From the NCBI RefSeq assembly GCF_001305595.1, contig NZ_CP012407.1, positions 248,001 to 312,000 on the forward strand: DNA of 64,000 bases, read 5' to 3'. The stretch is from Azospirillum thiophilum (lineage in GTDB: Bacteria > Pseudomonadota > Alphaproteobacteria > Azospirillales > Azospirillaceae). The notes under the pieces are model-generated. The model was given only the letters and a program-made list of their open reading frames with translations. It was not told the origin of the DNA and searched no databases. A program made the position numbers and the translations under genes. Shown here piece by piece: positions 16,401 to 26,080 of the stretch; position 1 is the stretch's first letter, and every line of letters begins with the position of its first letter.

Positions 16401-17930
16401 ATGCCCGACGCCCCCATGCCCGGACCGGATCGGGAAATGGTGGACCAGGAAACGGGGCGGGCGGCGATCGGCCGCGAGGTCGTCCCGGCCAAGGCCGAAC
16501 CCACCACTCCCCCTGCCCCCGTTCCGCCTCCCTCCCCTCCCCTTGCCCGGCGGCGGACCGCCCTGCCGGCGCCCTCGTCCCTGCCGCCCGGCTTCGCGCT
16601 CGACTATCTGCCGGACGGGGCGGCGATCGAGCATGCGCCGCTGCCCTGGCTCGCGCGCTCCACCCTCTATGTGCTGGCCGGGCTGCTGGTGGCGCTGGTG
16701 CTGTGGGCGGCGCTCGCCCAGGTCGACCGCATCGTCACTGCCGGCGGCCGGCTGGTGACCACCGCCCCGCTGGTGGTGGCACAGCCGCTGGAGACCGCGG
16801 TGGTGCGCAGCGTCGACGTCCAGGTCGGCGACCGGGTGCGGGCCGGCGATCGGCTGGCGACGCTCGACCCCACCTTCGCGGCGGCGGATCTGGCCGACCT
16901 GACCGCCCGGCTCGCCGGCACCGACGCCCAGATCGGCCGGCTGCGCGCCGAGCTGGACGGCAGCGACTTCACCCCCGCCGCCGGCAACCCCGATGCCGCC
17001 GTGCAGGCCGCCATCCTGGAGCGCCGCCGCGCCGAGTACCGCTCCCGCCTCGCCTCGCTGGACGAGAAGGCCGGCCAGCTGGACAGCGCCATCGCCGCCG
17101 GCCGCCGCGCCCAGGCCGGCCTCGCCGAACGCCTCGCCGTGGTCGGTGAGGTGGAGGATATCCGCCGCCAGCTCCAGGAACGCCAGACCGGATCCCGTCT
17201 GACCTGGCTGGAGGCGCGCATCGAGCGCCTGCGCCTGCGCGACGAGCTCGTGGCATTGCAGGACCGCGAGCGGACGAGCGAGCACGAGCTGCGCGGCATC
17301 CAGGCCGACCGCGCCGCCTTCATCGACGAATGGCGGCGCAAGACGGCGGAGGATCTCGTCGAGCAGACCCGCCAGCGGGCGACCCTGGTCGAGCAGCTCG
17401 CCAAGGCCGAGCGCCGCCGTTCCCTGGTCACCCTGACCGCCCCGGTCGATGCCATTGTGCTGGAGGTCGCCAAACGCTCCGTCGGCTCCGTCATCAAGGA
17501 GGCCGAGCCGCTGGTCACCCTGGTCCCCGCCGACGTGGCCCTGGAGGTGGAGGCGGACATCCCGTCGCGCGACATCGGGCTGGTGCGCGTCGGCGATGTC
17601 GTGAGGGTGAAGCTGGACGCCTTTCCCTTCCAGCGCCACGGCACCCTGCCCGGCGAGGTCCGAACCATCAGCGCCGATGCCTTCACCCACGACGCCCCCC
17701 GGGGGGGCGCCGCCGCCATGGATGCCGACGACCGGAAGCCGGGCGGCGGCGCCGTCTTCCGCACGCGGGTGCGGCTGCGCGACACGCTGCTGGAGGCGGT
17801 GCCGGAGGGTACGCGCCTCAGCCCCGGCATGGTCGCCACGGCCGAGATCCGGGTCGGCACCCGCTCGGTGCTGTCCTACTTCCTCTACCCGGTCATCCGC
17901 GTCCTGGACGAGGGCATCCGCGAGCCCTGA
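16401..17930 (+). CDS. HlyD-family periplasmic adaptor of the type I secretion system
   Basis: 509 residues. A Pro-rich cytoplasmic N-terminus of about 85 residues is followed by one membrane helix (ARSTLYVLAGLLVALVLWAA, about 90-110). Next come the biotinyl-lipoyl-like start (TAPLVVAQPLETAVVRSVDVQVGDRV), a long alpha-helical hairpin rich in Arg/Ala/Glu (about 160-345), and the closing beta-barrel segment with LTAPVDAIVLEVAKRSVGSV and the HlyD C-terminal block. It links the inner membrane ABC protein to the outer membrane duct. It lies directly downstream of the ATPase gene and is clearly co-transcribed. Confidence 0.88.
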   Translation: MPDAPMPGPDREMVDQETGRAAIGREVVPAKAEPTTPPAPVPPPSPPLARRRTALPAPSSLPPGFALDYLPDGAAIEHAPLPWLARSTLYVLAGLLVALVLWAALAQVDRIVTAGGRLVTTAPLVVAQPLETAVVRSVDVQVGDRVRAGDRLATLDPTFAAADLADLTARLAGTDAQIGRLRAELDGSDFTPAAGNPDAAVQAAILERRRAEYRSRLASLDEKAGQLDSAIAAGRRAQAGLAERLAVVGEVEDIRRQLQERQTGSRLTWLEARIERLRLRDELVALQDRERTSEHELRGIQADRAAFIDEWRRKTAEDLVEQTRQRATLVEQLAKAERRRSLVTLTAPVDAIVLEVAKRSVGSVIKEAEPLVTLVPADVALEVEADIPSRDIGLVRVGDVVRVKLDAFPFQRHGTLPGEVRTISADAFTHDAPRGGAAAMDADDRKPGGGAVFRTRVRLRDTLLEAVPEGTRLSPGMVATAEIRVGTRSVLSYFLYPVIRVLDEGIREP

Positions 17931-17965
17931 GGGGACAGCGCAGGCCGGGAAGCGCCGGGGAAAAG

Positions 17966-18005
17966 CGCTCCTTCCGCCTCACATCGCGTTGCGGCGGAAA
18001 GAGCG
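17966..18005 (+). terminator. hairpin after the type I secretion operon
   Basis: Arms 17966-17978 and 17993-18005 pair over 13 positions with one mismatch around a 14-base loop, starting 36 bases after the HlyD stop. No T run follows. It is a plausible operon terminator by position. Confidence 0.45.
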
Positions 18006-18119
18006 ATGCAGTAGAGCCTTTTCCGGGGTCGGACAGGGGGCGATGAGGCGATCGCCGTTCCCACAGGCCGGAGAGCCTGCGGTCCCGCTTCCCTCTTTGG
18101 TCCTCCGGAGCCTTCCATC

Positions 18120-18566
18120 ATGCCGTCCACCGCTTCCCGCCCCCTCAGGCTCCGTCTCGTGGAAGCCGTCCGCGCGCTTTTGGCACAACGCCTCGTCCGC
18201 TTCATCCTTGTCGGCGGAACCGCCACCGCCGCCCATGCCGGGACGACGATCCTGCTGGTCGACGGCATCGGCATGGCGAGCCCGACGCTCGCCACCGTCC
18301 TGGGGACGGTGGTGGGGATCGCCACATCCTACCTTGGGAACTGGGCCTGGACCTTCGGTGCCCGGGGCGGGCACGCCCACCATCTTCCCCGTTTCCTGCT
18401 GGTCTATTCCCTCATCATGGGCTTCAACGGCGGGGCGATGTACATAATGCAAGGCACTCTCGGCCTCCATTATCTGGCCCCGCTGTTCCTCACCCTGGTC
18501 ATATCGCCAATTCTGACGTTTCTTCTGAACCAGCATTTCGTGTTTCGGAACGTCCACCGAGCGTGA
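18120..18566 (+). CDS. gtrA: GtrA-family membrane protein
   Basis: 148 residues with four hydrophobic helices. Typical GtrA features are LVRFILVGGTATAAHAG at the first helix, TSYLGNWAWTFG between helices 2 and 3, and the closing FLLNQHFVFRN. Known role: flipping undecaprenyl-phosphate-linked sugar made by GtrB to the periplasm for O-antigen or other glycan decoration. It is convergent with gtrB, and the last 68 bases overlap the gtrB 3' end. Such a tail-to-tail layout is unusual for this normally co-directional pair. Confidence 0.85.
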   Translation: MPSTASRPLRLRLVEAVRALLAQRLVRFILVGGTATAAHAGTTILLVDGIGMASPTLATVLGTVVGIATSYLGNWAWTFGARGGHAHHLPRFLLVYSLIMGFNGGAMYIMQGTLGLHYLAPLFLTLVISPILTFLLNQHFVFRNVHRA

Positions 18567-19527
18567 CGGCTTCCGCCAGGAAGATCGGGGCGATTTGTCT
18601 GGGGATCAGCGCGAAGTCGCGCTTGTTGTTGAGGACGACGAACAGGCCGCCCAGCGACACGGCGGCATTCTGGACCAGGACGATCATCACGATGCCGGCC
18701 ACCGTCGTCGTCCAGCCGGGCGTCGCCATGCCCAGCATCTTGAGAAGCACGGCGATGACCGCCGCCAGCCCTGACAGCAAGAAGATCGCCGCCGAGAACA
18801 GCAGGATGCGGGTGAAGGTACGCTCGCTGAACACGGCGATCGAACTGAGGCCGTGGACCACCAGCGAGACGAGGTTCATCTTCGACTGCCCGGCATAGCG
18901 ATGCCCCCGGTCGGTGCCCACCCGGACGATGGGGCAGCGCGAGCGGATCATGGTCGCCGGGACATGCAGCAGCAGCTCGTGCATGGAGGCGAGCCGGGTT
19001 GCCGTCGCCAGCCCCATGGCGCTGAAGTTGCCGAAGGAGATCGGCGTGCCGGTCAGCAGCGAGAAGACCTTCTTGTAGACCCGGTAGAACAGGGTGAAGC
19101 TCGGTCCCTCGCTGCGGCTGCGGCGGTCGGCGACCACGATGGAGCGGGGATTGTCGCGAAGGCCGGCGAGGAGGAGCGGCACATCCTCCGGCCGGTCCTC
19201 GCCGTCGCCGTCCATGATGATAACCCTGTCGGCGGCCAGTTCGACCGCATGGCACAGGCCGATGGCGATGGCGCGCTGGTGGCCGACATTGCGCACCAGC
19301 CGCAGCAGGGTTCCCGTGAAGGGCCTTTCGGCGACCGCCTCCTTCAGCCCCGCCTCCGGCTCGGTCGAGCCGTCGTCGACGATCACCAGATGGACCGCGC
19401 GCTCGTCGCTTCCCAGCGAGCGGCCGAGTCCGCCGATCAGCATCGCCACGGATTCCCAGTCGTTGAACACGGGAATGACGATGGCGAGCGTCGCCTGCCC
19501 GTCTTCCCGGAGCGTCGGCTTTTCCAT
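18499..19527 (-). CDS. gtrB: GtrB-like undecaprenyl-phosphate sugar transferase (GT2, DPM1-like)
   Basis: 342 residues. The GT2 domain has AIVIPVFNDWESV (15-27), the VIVDDGST donor site (DDGS at 51-54) and MDGDGEDRPED near 105-115. Two C-terminal membrane helices (ILLFSAAIFLLSGLAAVIAVL and a following VAGIVMIVLVQNAAVSLG) give the classic GtrB/ArnC topology. Known role: transfers a sugar from UDP-sugar to undecaprenyl phosphate. I start it at ATG 19527, with GGAG 9 bases upstream and only 1 base after the stop of the preceding gene; ATG 19542 is also possible. Because the operon also makes UDP-GlcA and UDP-xylose, the donor may not be UDP-glucose (inference). Confidence 0.85.
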   Translation of the reverse strand: MEKPTLREDGQATLAIVIPVFNDWESVAMLIGGLGRSLGSDERAVHLVIVDDGSTEPEAGLKEAVAERPFTGTLLRLVRNVGHQRAIAIGLCHAVELAADRVIIMDGDGEDRPEDVPLLLAGLRDNPRSIVVADRRSRSEGPSFTLFYRVYKKVFSLLTGTPISFGNFSAMGLATATRLASMHELLLHVPATMIRSRCPIVRVGTDRGHRYAGQSKMNLVSLVVHGLSSIAVFSERTFTRILLFSAAIFLLSGLAAVIAVLLKMLGMATPGWTTTVAGIVMIVLVQNAAVSLGGLFVVLNNKRDFALIPRQIAPIFLAEAVTLGGRSETRNAGSEETSELAI

Positions 19528-19528
19528 G

Positions 19529-21403
19529 TCAGTGGACTCCATCGCCGGCCTTGGCCGGTGCATTGCGGGTCAATTGGCAGATCGAGGAGCCATCGGCCAG
19601 CACGGCATAGGCCTCCGTTCCCGCCAGCGGCGCCGGGGCGGCGACATAGCCGTGCCAGCCGGGAGCGCTGCCGGCCGCTGCGGAGAGGGCGCGTTCCACA
19701 TCCGGGCGCGTCAGGCCGCTGCGGGCCAGCCCGCGGACGATGCCGGCACCGTTCACCAGCACGACCCAGTCCGGGGTGTGACCGGCGTTCTTGTCCCAGG
19801 CCCATCCTGCGACATAGCTCTGGCCCTTCAGCCGACCGAGGTCGCTGACCAGGTCGAGGCTGCCGTGGCAGCGGTCGGGCGCTTCGACACGGAACAGATC
19901 GCGGGCAGGCTGTCCCAGCCACCAGGGCTGCGGATCGGCATAGACAGACCAGTGCCGTTCGGCCAGTTTCGGGGGGACGACCGCAAGCTCCTCGCGGATC
20001 GGATGGACAGCCTTCAAAACGACCTCGTCGTCGTTCACGCCATTGACGATGGCCAGCACGCCTTGCCAATGGTAGCGCGACAGCGCTTCGGTTTCGCGGG
20101 CGTAGAGGAGTTGGGACGGTACGAGCAGGAGTGTGAGCGACACGCCGGCGACCGCGACCAGGGCATCGCGCAGCACCGGGCGTTTGCGCAGCGATGCCAT
20201 GGCGATCATCCACAGCCCGATCCAGAACGGCATCTGCGCGATGGCGTAGCGTGACGATCCGGCCGTCTCGATCCCGAACTTCAGGCGCGACAGGGCGGTC
20301 ATCAGGGCGGAGCCGAAGGCGAACAGAATCAGCAGGCTTGCGAACAGCTCGATCCGGCCGGCGCTGCGGCGGCCAAGCAGCAGGATGCGCAGCAGAAACC
20401 ACAGCCCCGCCATGCAGGCGGCCAGGGATGTCAGCATCGCTATGCCACGGGCCAGCCATTCCGTCAGCAGGGGGTGGAGCAGTCTGAAGACCGGGTTGGC
20501 GAAATAGGCAACCGTGAACTCGGCCAGCTTGAAGGGGGAGCCGAACGATTCCAATGGGTTGGAATGCTGCGTTGCGGTGGCGTATTTGTAGAACAGGGCA
20601 TAGATTGCGGCATTGAGGGCGAAGATGGCAAGCAGGCTTCCGGTCGCCCGCCATGGCCACCGGCCGCTCACCGCGACGATCAGGGCCGCGATCCAGCCGA
20701 TGGCGCCATAGCCGAACGAGAACATCGAGGCGCTGAGCAGCGCCCCCGCCGTCAGCACTCCAGTCAAGTCCGGCGGTGAACCCGCTTTCATCCGCTCCTC
20801 GGTGCCGGCCAGCAGGCGGCTGGCCAGCAGGAAGAAGGCCGCCGACAGATACATGTGGATCTGTTTGGGCCAGAGCAGGTTCTCGTAATGGATCAGCCAG
20901 AACAGGGACAGGACGACCAGCGTCCCCGCTGCAGCGAAGGATAGCAGCTGGAGCTTTCCCCAGGCCCGCCGCATCTCGTCCAGGATCAGGCCGGCGATGA
21001 CCGCATTCAGGGCCAGCAGGCCGGCGATCAGAAAGACTCCGCGCGCCTTGAACAGAAGGTTGTCCGCGATGAAGAAGGGCATCGCGACGAAGGGAAGATG
21101 TTCGTTGTCGCGGTAGAGCAGGAAATCCGGAAGGGAATCAAGGAAATAGCGATATTGCAACGACATCATGTCCCAATACGGGAAGATGTGCATGTCGCGG
21201 AAGGATACATACACCGACTGGGCCGTCAGGACGATGCTGATGAGCACGGTGAGAAGGAGCGCCGCCTTCCACATCCGCCGGACCAGCGATCCGGGCATGC
21301 GCAGCAGGACGACGCTGTCGCCTTCCTGCCCCATCCGCGCCGACACCACCATGTCCCCGGCCGCGTCGCTTCGGGCGGGCGCCGACGCCAAACTGTTGCT
21401 CAT
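19529..21403 (-). CDS. polytopic membrane protein, candidate periplasmic glycosyltransferase of the Gtr module
   Basis: 624 residues from ATG 21403, with AGGAAG 5 bases upstream. One helix at about 43-65, a periplasmic-looking aromatic loop (DMHIFPYWDMMSLQYRYFLD), then about nine further helices to residue 430, and a globular C-terminal domain of about 190 residues (GWAWDKNAGHTPDWVVLVNG). This GT-C-like topology resembles the type-specific transferases that act third in Gtr modules, but I cannot name the family. The gene sits between uxs (9-base gap) and gtrB (1-base gap), so all are made together. A role adding a GtrB-delivered sugar to a glycan is an inference. Confidence 0.65.
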   Translation of the reverse strand: MSNSLASAPARSDAAGDMVVSARMGQEGDSVVLLRMPGSLVRRMWKAALLLTVLISIVLTAQSVYVSFRDMHIFPYWDMMSLQYRYFLDSLPDFLLYRDNEHLPFVAMPFFIADNLLFKARGVFLIAGLLALNAVIAGLILDEMRRAWGKLQLLSFAAAGTLVVLSLFWLIHYENLLWPKQIHMYLSAAFFLLASRLLAGTEERMKAGSPPDLTGVLTAGALLSASMFSFGYGAIGWIAALIVAVSGRWPWRATGSLLAIFALNAAIYALFYKYATATQHSNPLESFGSPFKLAEFTVAYFANPVFRLLHPLLTEWLARGIAMLTSLAACMAGLWFLLRILLLGRRSAGRIELFASLLILFAFGSALMTALSRLKFGIETAGSSRYAIAQMPFWIGLWMIAMASLRKRPVLRDALVAVAGVSLTLLLVPSQLLYARETEALSRYHWQGVLAIVNGVNDDEVVLKAVHPIREELAVVPPKLAERHWSVYADPQPWWLGQPARDLFRVEAPDRCHGSLDLVSDLGRLKGQSYVAGWAWDKNAGHTPDWVVLVNGAGIVRGLARSGLTRPDVERALSAAAGSAPGWHGYVAAPAPLAGTEAYAVLADGSSICQLTRNAPAKAGDGVH

Positions 21404-21412
21404 CGGTCTTCC

Positions 21413-22372
<960 letters not shown>

Positions 22373-22420
22373 CGGGGCTTCTCTTCTAGGATGGATGGGT
22401 CGTCGGCGAACGGGAACCGA

Positions 22421-23764
22421 TCAGCCGGCCGGCGCGCTTTCCCGGCTGTTTCCCTGGCCGGTGCCCCGGCCGATGGAGGAATAGGCGAAGCCGGCCTTCG
22501 CCATGTCTTCGGGATTGTAGATGTTGCGCAGGTCGACCATGACCGGCCGCTTGAGCAGGGCCTTGCAGCGGTTCAGGTCGAGCGCCCGGAACTCGTTCCA
22601 CTCCGTCAGGATCGCCACGCAGTCGGCACCCTCCAGCGGCTGGTAGGCATCGGTGCACCAGTCGACGCCGCCGAGGAGCTTCGCCGCCTCATGCATGCCC
22701 GCCGGGTCGAAGGCGCGCACATGCGCACCGGCCGCCTGCAGGGCCGGGACGATGTCCAGCGACGGGGCGTCGCGCATGTCGTCGGTGTTCGGCTTGAAGG
22801 TCACACCCAGCACCGCCACCGTCTTGCCTGCCAGCGAACCGTCGCACGCGGCGGCGATGCGTGACGTCATCGACTTCTTGCGCTTGTCGTTGATGTCCAC
22901 CACCGTCTCGACGATGCGCACCGGTGCCGCGTGCTGCTGCGCGGTACGCACGAGCGCCAGCGTGTCCTTGGGGAAGCAGGACCCGCCATAGCCCGGGCCG
23001 GGATGCAGGAACTTCTTGCCGATGCGCCCGTCCAGCCCGATGCCCTTGGCCACGTCATGGACGTCGGCCCCCACCTTCTCGCACAGATCGGCGATCTCGT
23101 TGATGAAGGTGATCTTGGTGGCCAGGAAGGCGTTGGCGGCGTACTTCGTCAGTTCGGCCGTCTCCCGGTTGGTCATGACGATCGGCGTCTCGATCAGGTG
23201 GAGCGGCCGGTAGAGCTGGCGCATCGTCTCGCGCGCGCATTCCGACTCGGCGCCGATGACCACCCGGTCGGGCCGCATGAAATCGCTGATGGCCGCGCCT
23301 TCGCGCAGGAATTCCGGATTGGAGGCGACGTCGAATTCGGCGTCGGGCCGCGCCTTGCGGATGATCGCCTCGACCTCGCGCCCGGTGCCGACCGGCACGG
23401 TCGATTTGTTGACCACCACCGTGTAGCCGTCGAGGTTGGCGGCGATCTCCTCGGCTGCGGCATAGACATAGGACAGATCGGCATGGCCGTCGCCGCGGCG
23501 GGTCGGCGTGCCGACCGCGATGAAAACGGCGTCGGCCCCCTTCATCGCCGTTTCCAGGTCGAGCGTGAAGTTCAGCCGGCCGGCTTTGACGTTCTTCGCC
23601 ACCAGATCGTCGAGACCCGGCTCGTAGATCGGGATTTCTCCCCTCAGGAGCTGGTCGATCTTGCTCGAATCCTTGTCCATGCAGGTGACATGAACGCCGA
23701 ATTCCGAAAAACAGGCTCCGGACACCAGTCCGACATAGCCCGTGCCGATCATTGCGATACGAAT
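22421..23764 (-). CDS. ugd: UDP-glucose 6-dehydrogenase, probable ATT start codon
   Basis: 447 residues. It has the N-terminal Rossmann motif RIAMIGTGYVGLVSG, VGTPTRRGDG around 85-95, the catalytic cysteine in HPGPGYGGSCFPKDT (about 255-268), and a C-terminal UDP-binding domain with AVLGVTFKPNTDDMRD. It converts UDP-glucose to UDP-glucuronate using two NAD+. Family members normally begin MRIAMIGTG. Here the codon at that position is ATT (23764-23762), preceded by GGGAG with 6 bases spacing, while the next ATG (23752) has no ribosome binding site. I therefore choose ATT. A GTG at 23854 gives a 30-residue non-conserved extension. Confidence 0.88.
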   Translation of the reverse strand: MRIAMIGTGYVGLVSGACFSEFGVHVTCMDKDSSKIDQLLRGEIPIYEPGLDDLVAKNVKAGRLNFTLDLETAMKGADAVFIAVGTPTRRGDGHADLSYVYAAAEEIAANLDGYTVVVNKSTVPVGTGREVEAIIRKARPDAEFDVASNPEFLREGAAISDFMRPDRVVIGAESECARETMRQLYRPLHLIETPIVMTNRETAELTKYAANAFLATKITFINEIADLCEKVGADVHDVAKGIGLDGRIGKKFLHPGPGYGGSCFPKDTLALVRTAQQHAAPVRIVETVVDINDKRKKSMTSRIAAACDGSLAGKTVAVLGVTFKPNTDDMRDAPSLDIVPALQAAGAHVRAFDPAGMHEAAKLLGGVDWCTDAYQPLEGADCVAILTEWNEFRALDLNRCKALLKRPVMVDLRNIYNPEDMAKAGFAYSSIGRGTGQGNSRESAPAG

Positions 23765-23928
23765 GGTCGTCTCCCTCGAATGGCCGCTGCCCTTCAATGG
23801 GGGAAGGATTACAATGCCTCTGCTGGCGAAGTCCAGTGAGCGCTGCCAAGTCACCGGTGTGATTGGAGGCCGTGGATGCCGCAGGCAGGGCGGATCGGTT
23901 GTGAAGTTCTGTCTGGAACCGGCCGTAA

Positions 23929-24010
23929 TTGAAGTTTGTGAATAAATTTACTCCGAGCTATTTTCTATAATTGGACTCTTTCCCAGGTATTAATAATATA
24001 TATTATTCAC
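23929..24010. promoter_or_regulatory. AT-rich island with a perfect 16-bp palindrome between ugd and galE
   Basis: About 80 bases of strikingly AT-rich DNA lie in the 430-base divergent gap between ugd (starting 23764) and galE (starting 24196). It contains AATAATATATATTATT at 23992-24007, which is its own reverse complement. No convincing -35/-10 pair with normal spacing was found. The rest of the gap holds no gene. Candidate binding region for an AT-preferring regulator (H-NS-like or MucR/Ros-type) controlling both directions (inference). Confidence 0.45.
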
Positions 24011-24195
24011 TTAGGGCTTCTCTGGAAGCGATCAATCCTGTTGCCATCCCGTATAAGACCGGACGGATCCTGGTGGATGCATTTGAAGCTGTTCGAATGG
24101 GGCAGCTCATTCTGCGGAAAAGCCCAAGCTGTGGCATGGGTGAGCCACTATCTTGCGGCGTTGGACCAACCGATTGCGGGCAAGCGGAGATGACC

Positions 24196-25197
24196 ATGAC
24201 CATGAGCGAAAACGCGACCGTGCTGGTGACCGGCGGTGCCGGCTACATCGGTTCCCACATGGTGCTGGCTCTGCGCGACCGGGGCCGCGCGGTCGTGGTG
24301 CTGGACGATCTGTCTACCGGCCGGCGCTCGGCAGTGCCCGACGGTGTGCCGCTGGTCGAGGGCGACGTCGGCGACAAGGCCCTGCTGGCCGACACCTGCG
24401 CCCGCCACGGCATCGGCTCCGTCCTGCATTTCGCCGGCAGCATCGTGGTGCCGGAGTCCGTGGAGCGGCCTCTGGCCTACTACCGCAACAACACGGTCAA
24501 GAGCCATGCCCTGATCGAGGCCTGCGTGGAGGCCGGGATCGGCCGCTTCATCTTCTCCTCCACCGCTGCCGTCTACGGCATGCCGGACCGGCTGCCGATC
24601 GACGAGCGGACGCCGTTGATGCCGATCAACCCCTACGGCTCCTCCAAGCTGATGACGGAGTGGATGCTGCGGGATGCCGCCGCCGCTTACGGGCTGCGCT
24701 ATGTGGCGCTGCGCTATTTCAACGTCGCCGGCGCCGACCCGCAGGGTCGCTCGGGCCAGGTGTCGCGCGTCGCCAGCCATCTGATCAAGATCGCCGCCCA
24801 GACCGTTACCGGCCAGCGGGCCGAGTTGCAGATCTACGGCGACGACTACGACACGCCGGACGGCACCTGCGTGCGCGACTACATCCATGTCAGCGACCTC
24901 GCCGACGCCCATGTCGCAGCCTTGCGCCACCTGGAGGCCGGCGGCGCGTCGGAGGTGCTGAACTGCGGCTACGGCCGCGGCTATTCGGTGCGCGAAGTGC
25001 TGGCGATGGTGGAGCGGGTCACCGGCAGGCCGCTGCCGATGCGCATCGGCCCGCGCCGTGCCGGCGATCCCCCGGCCCTGGTCGCGGGCGTGGAGCGGAT
25101 CCGGCGGACCCTGGACTGGACCCCGCACCACGACGACCTGGAGACCATCGTCGCCTCGGCGCTCGCCTGGGAGGAACGGCTGGTCAAGGAGGATTAA
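24196..25197 (+). CDS. galE: UDP-glucose 4-epimerase (GalE/ExoB)
   Basis: 333 residues. NAD motif TGGAGYIGSHMVLAL at 12-26, VVVLDDLSTGRR at strand 2, HFAGSIVVPESVERPLAYY (78-96), SSTAAVYG (121-128) and the active-site Y147-x3-K151 in NPYGSSKLMTE. It interconverts UDP-glucose and UDP-galactose for exopolysaccharide and LPS. Three in-frame ATGs occur at 24190, 24196 and 24202; CGGAG lies 6 bases before the second, which I use. It is divergent from ugd and convergent with rfbA, with only 1 base between the stop codons. Confidence 0.9.
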   Translation: MTMSENATVLVTGGAGYIGSHMVLALRDRGRAVVVLDDLSTGRRSAVPDGVPLVEGDVGDKALLADTCARHGIGSVLHFAGSIVVPESVERPLAYYRNNTVKSHALIEACVEAGIGRFIFSSTAAVYGMPDRLPIDERTPLMPINPYGSSKLMTEWMLRDAAAAYGLRYVALRYFNVAGADPQGRSGQVSRVASHLIKIAAQTVTGQRAELQIYGDDYDTPDGTCVRDYIHVSDLADAHVAALRHLEAGGASEVLNCGYGRGYSVREVLAMVERVTGRPLPMRIGPRRAGDPPALVAGVERIRRTLDWTPHHDDLETIVASALAWEERLVKED

Positions 25198-25198
25198 C

Positions 25199-26080
25199 TC
25201 AACCGAGAAGCCCCAGCAGATAGCGGCCGTAGTCGTTCTTCTTCAGCGGCTCCGCCAGACGGCGCACCTGCTCGGCGTCGATCCAGCCGGAGGTGTAGGC
25301 GATCTCCTCCGGGCAGGCGATCTGCAGGCCCTGGCGGTGCTGGATGGTGCGGACGAACTCGGCCGCCTCCAGCAGGCTGTCGTGGGTGCCGGTGTCGAAC
25401 CAGCCATAGCCGCGGCCCATCTGCTCGACCGACAGCTTGCCCATCTCGAGATAGGCGGCGTTGACCGAGGTGATCTCCAGCTCGCCGCGCTCCGACGGCT
25501 TCACCGCCGCGGCGATGTCCAGCACGTCGTTGTCGTAGAAATATAGCCCGGTCACCGCCCATTTGGATCGCGGCTGGACCGGCTTCTCCTCGATGCTCAG
25601 CGCCCGGCCCTGGCCATCGAACTCGACCACGCCGTAGCGCTCGGGATCGCGCACGGCATAGGCGAAGACGCTGGCGCCGTCGGCCTTCTCGCCGGCGGCG
25701 CGCAGGATGTTGGTCAGGCCGTGGCCGTAGAAGATATTGTCGCCGAGAACGAGCGCGCAAGCATCGTTGCCGACGAAGTCGCGGCCGATGATGAAGGCCT
25801 GGGCCAGCCCGTCGGGCGAGGGCTGGATGGCGTAGGTCAGGTTCAGGCCCCACTGCGATCCGTCGCCCAGCACCGTCTGGAACAGGGGCTGGTCGTGCGG
25901 CGTGGTGATGACCAGGATGTCGCGGATGCCCGCCAGCATCAGGGTGCTGAGCGGGAAATAGATCATCGGCTTGTCGTAGATCGGCAGCAGCTGCTTGCTG
26001 ATCGCGCGCGTCACCGGGTAGAGCCGGGTGCCGGAGCCGCCGGCCAGGATGATGCCCTTCATGGTCTCAAAAGCCCTCAT
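25199..26080 (-). CDS. rfbA: glucose-1-phosphate thymidylyltransferase (RmlA)
   Basis: 293 residues. The nucleotidyltransferase signature GGSGTRLYPVTRAISKQLLP is near the N-terminus, followed by YDKPMIYFPLSTLMLAGI. Later blocks include LVLGDNIFYGHGL, GDNIF and EEKPVQPRSKWAVTGLYFYD, all typical of RmlA/RfbA. It makes dTDP-glucose, the first step of dTDP-L-rhamnose synthesis. ATG 26080 overlaps the rfbD stop (ATGA) and is used here; ATG 26062 would begin at the canonical MKGIILAGG. Last gene of the rfbC-rfbB-rfbD-rfbA run. Confidence 0.92.
   Translation of the reverse strand: MRAFETMKGIILAGGSGTRLYPVTRAISKQLLPIYDKPMIYFPLSTLMLAGIRDILVITTPHDQPLFQTVLGDGSQWGLNLTYAIQPSPDGLAQAFIIGRDFVGNDACALVLGDNIFYGHGLTNILRAAGEKADGASVFAYAVRDPERYGVVEFDGQGRALSIEEKPVQPRSKWAVTGLYFYDNDVLDIAAAVKPSERGELEITSVNAAYLEMGKLSVEQMGRGYGWFDTGTHDSLLEAAEFVRTIQHRQGLQIACPEEIAYTSGWIDAEQVRRLAEPLKKNDYGRYLLGLLG

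Noticed and set aside
13875..17690. A 1271-codon open frame on the minus strand opposite the type I secretion genes
   Set aside because: It is antisense to clearly recognisable ABC and HlyD proteins. Its translation is Gly/His/Arg/Gln-rich with no domain, as expected from high-GC antisense.
23966..23971. TATAAT as a -10 element upstream of galE
   Set aside because: No -35-like hexamer lies 15-19 bases upstream (the nearest candidates are 24 and 31 bases away). Kept only as part of the AT-rich region.
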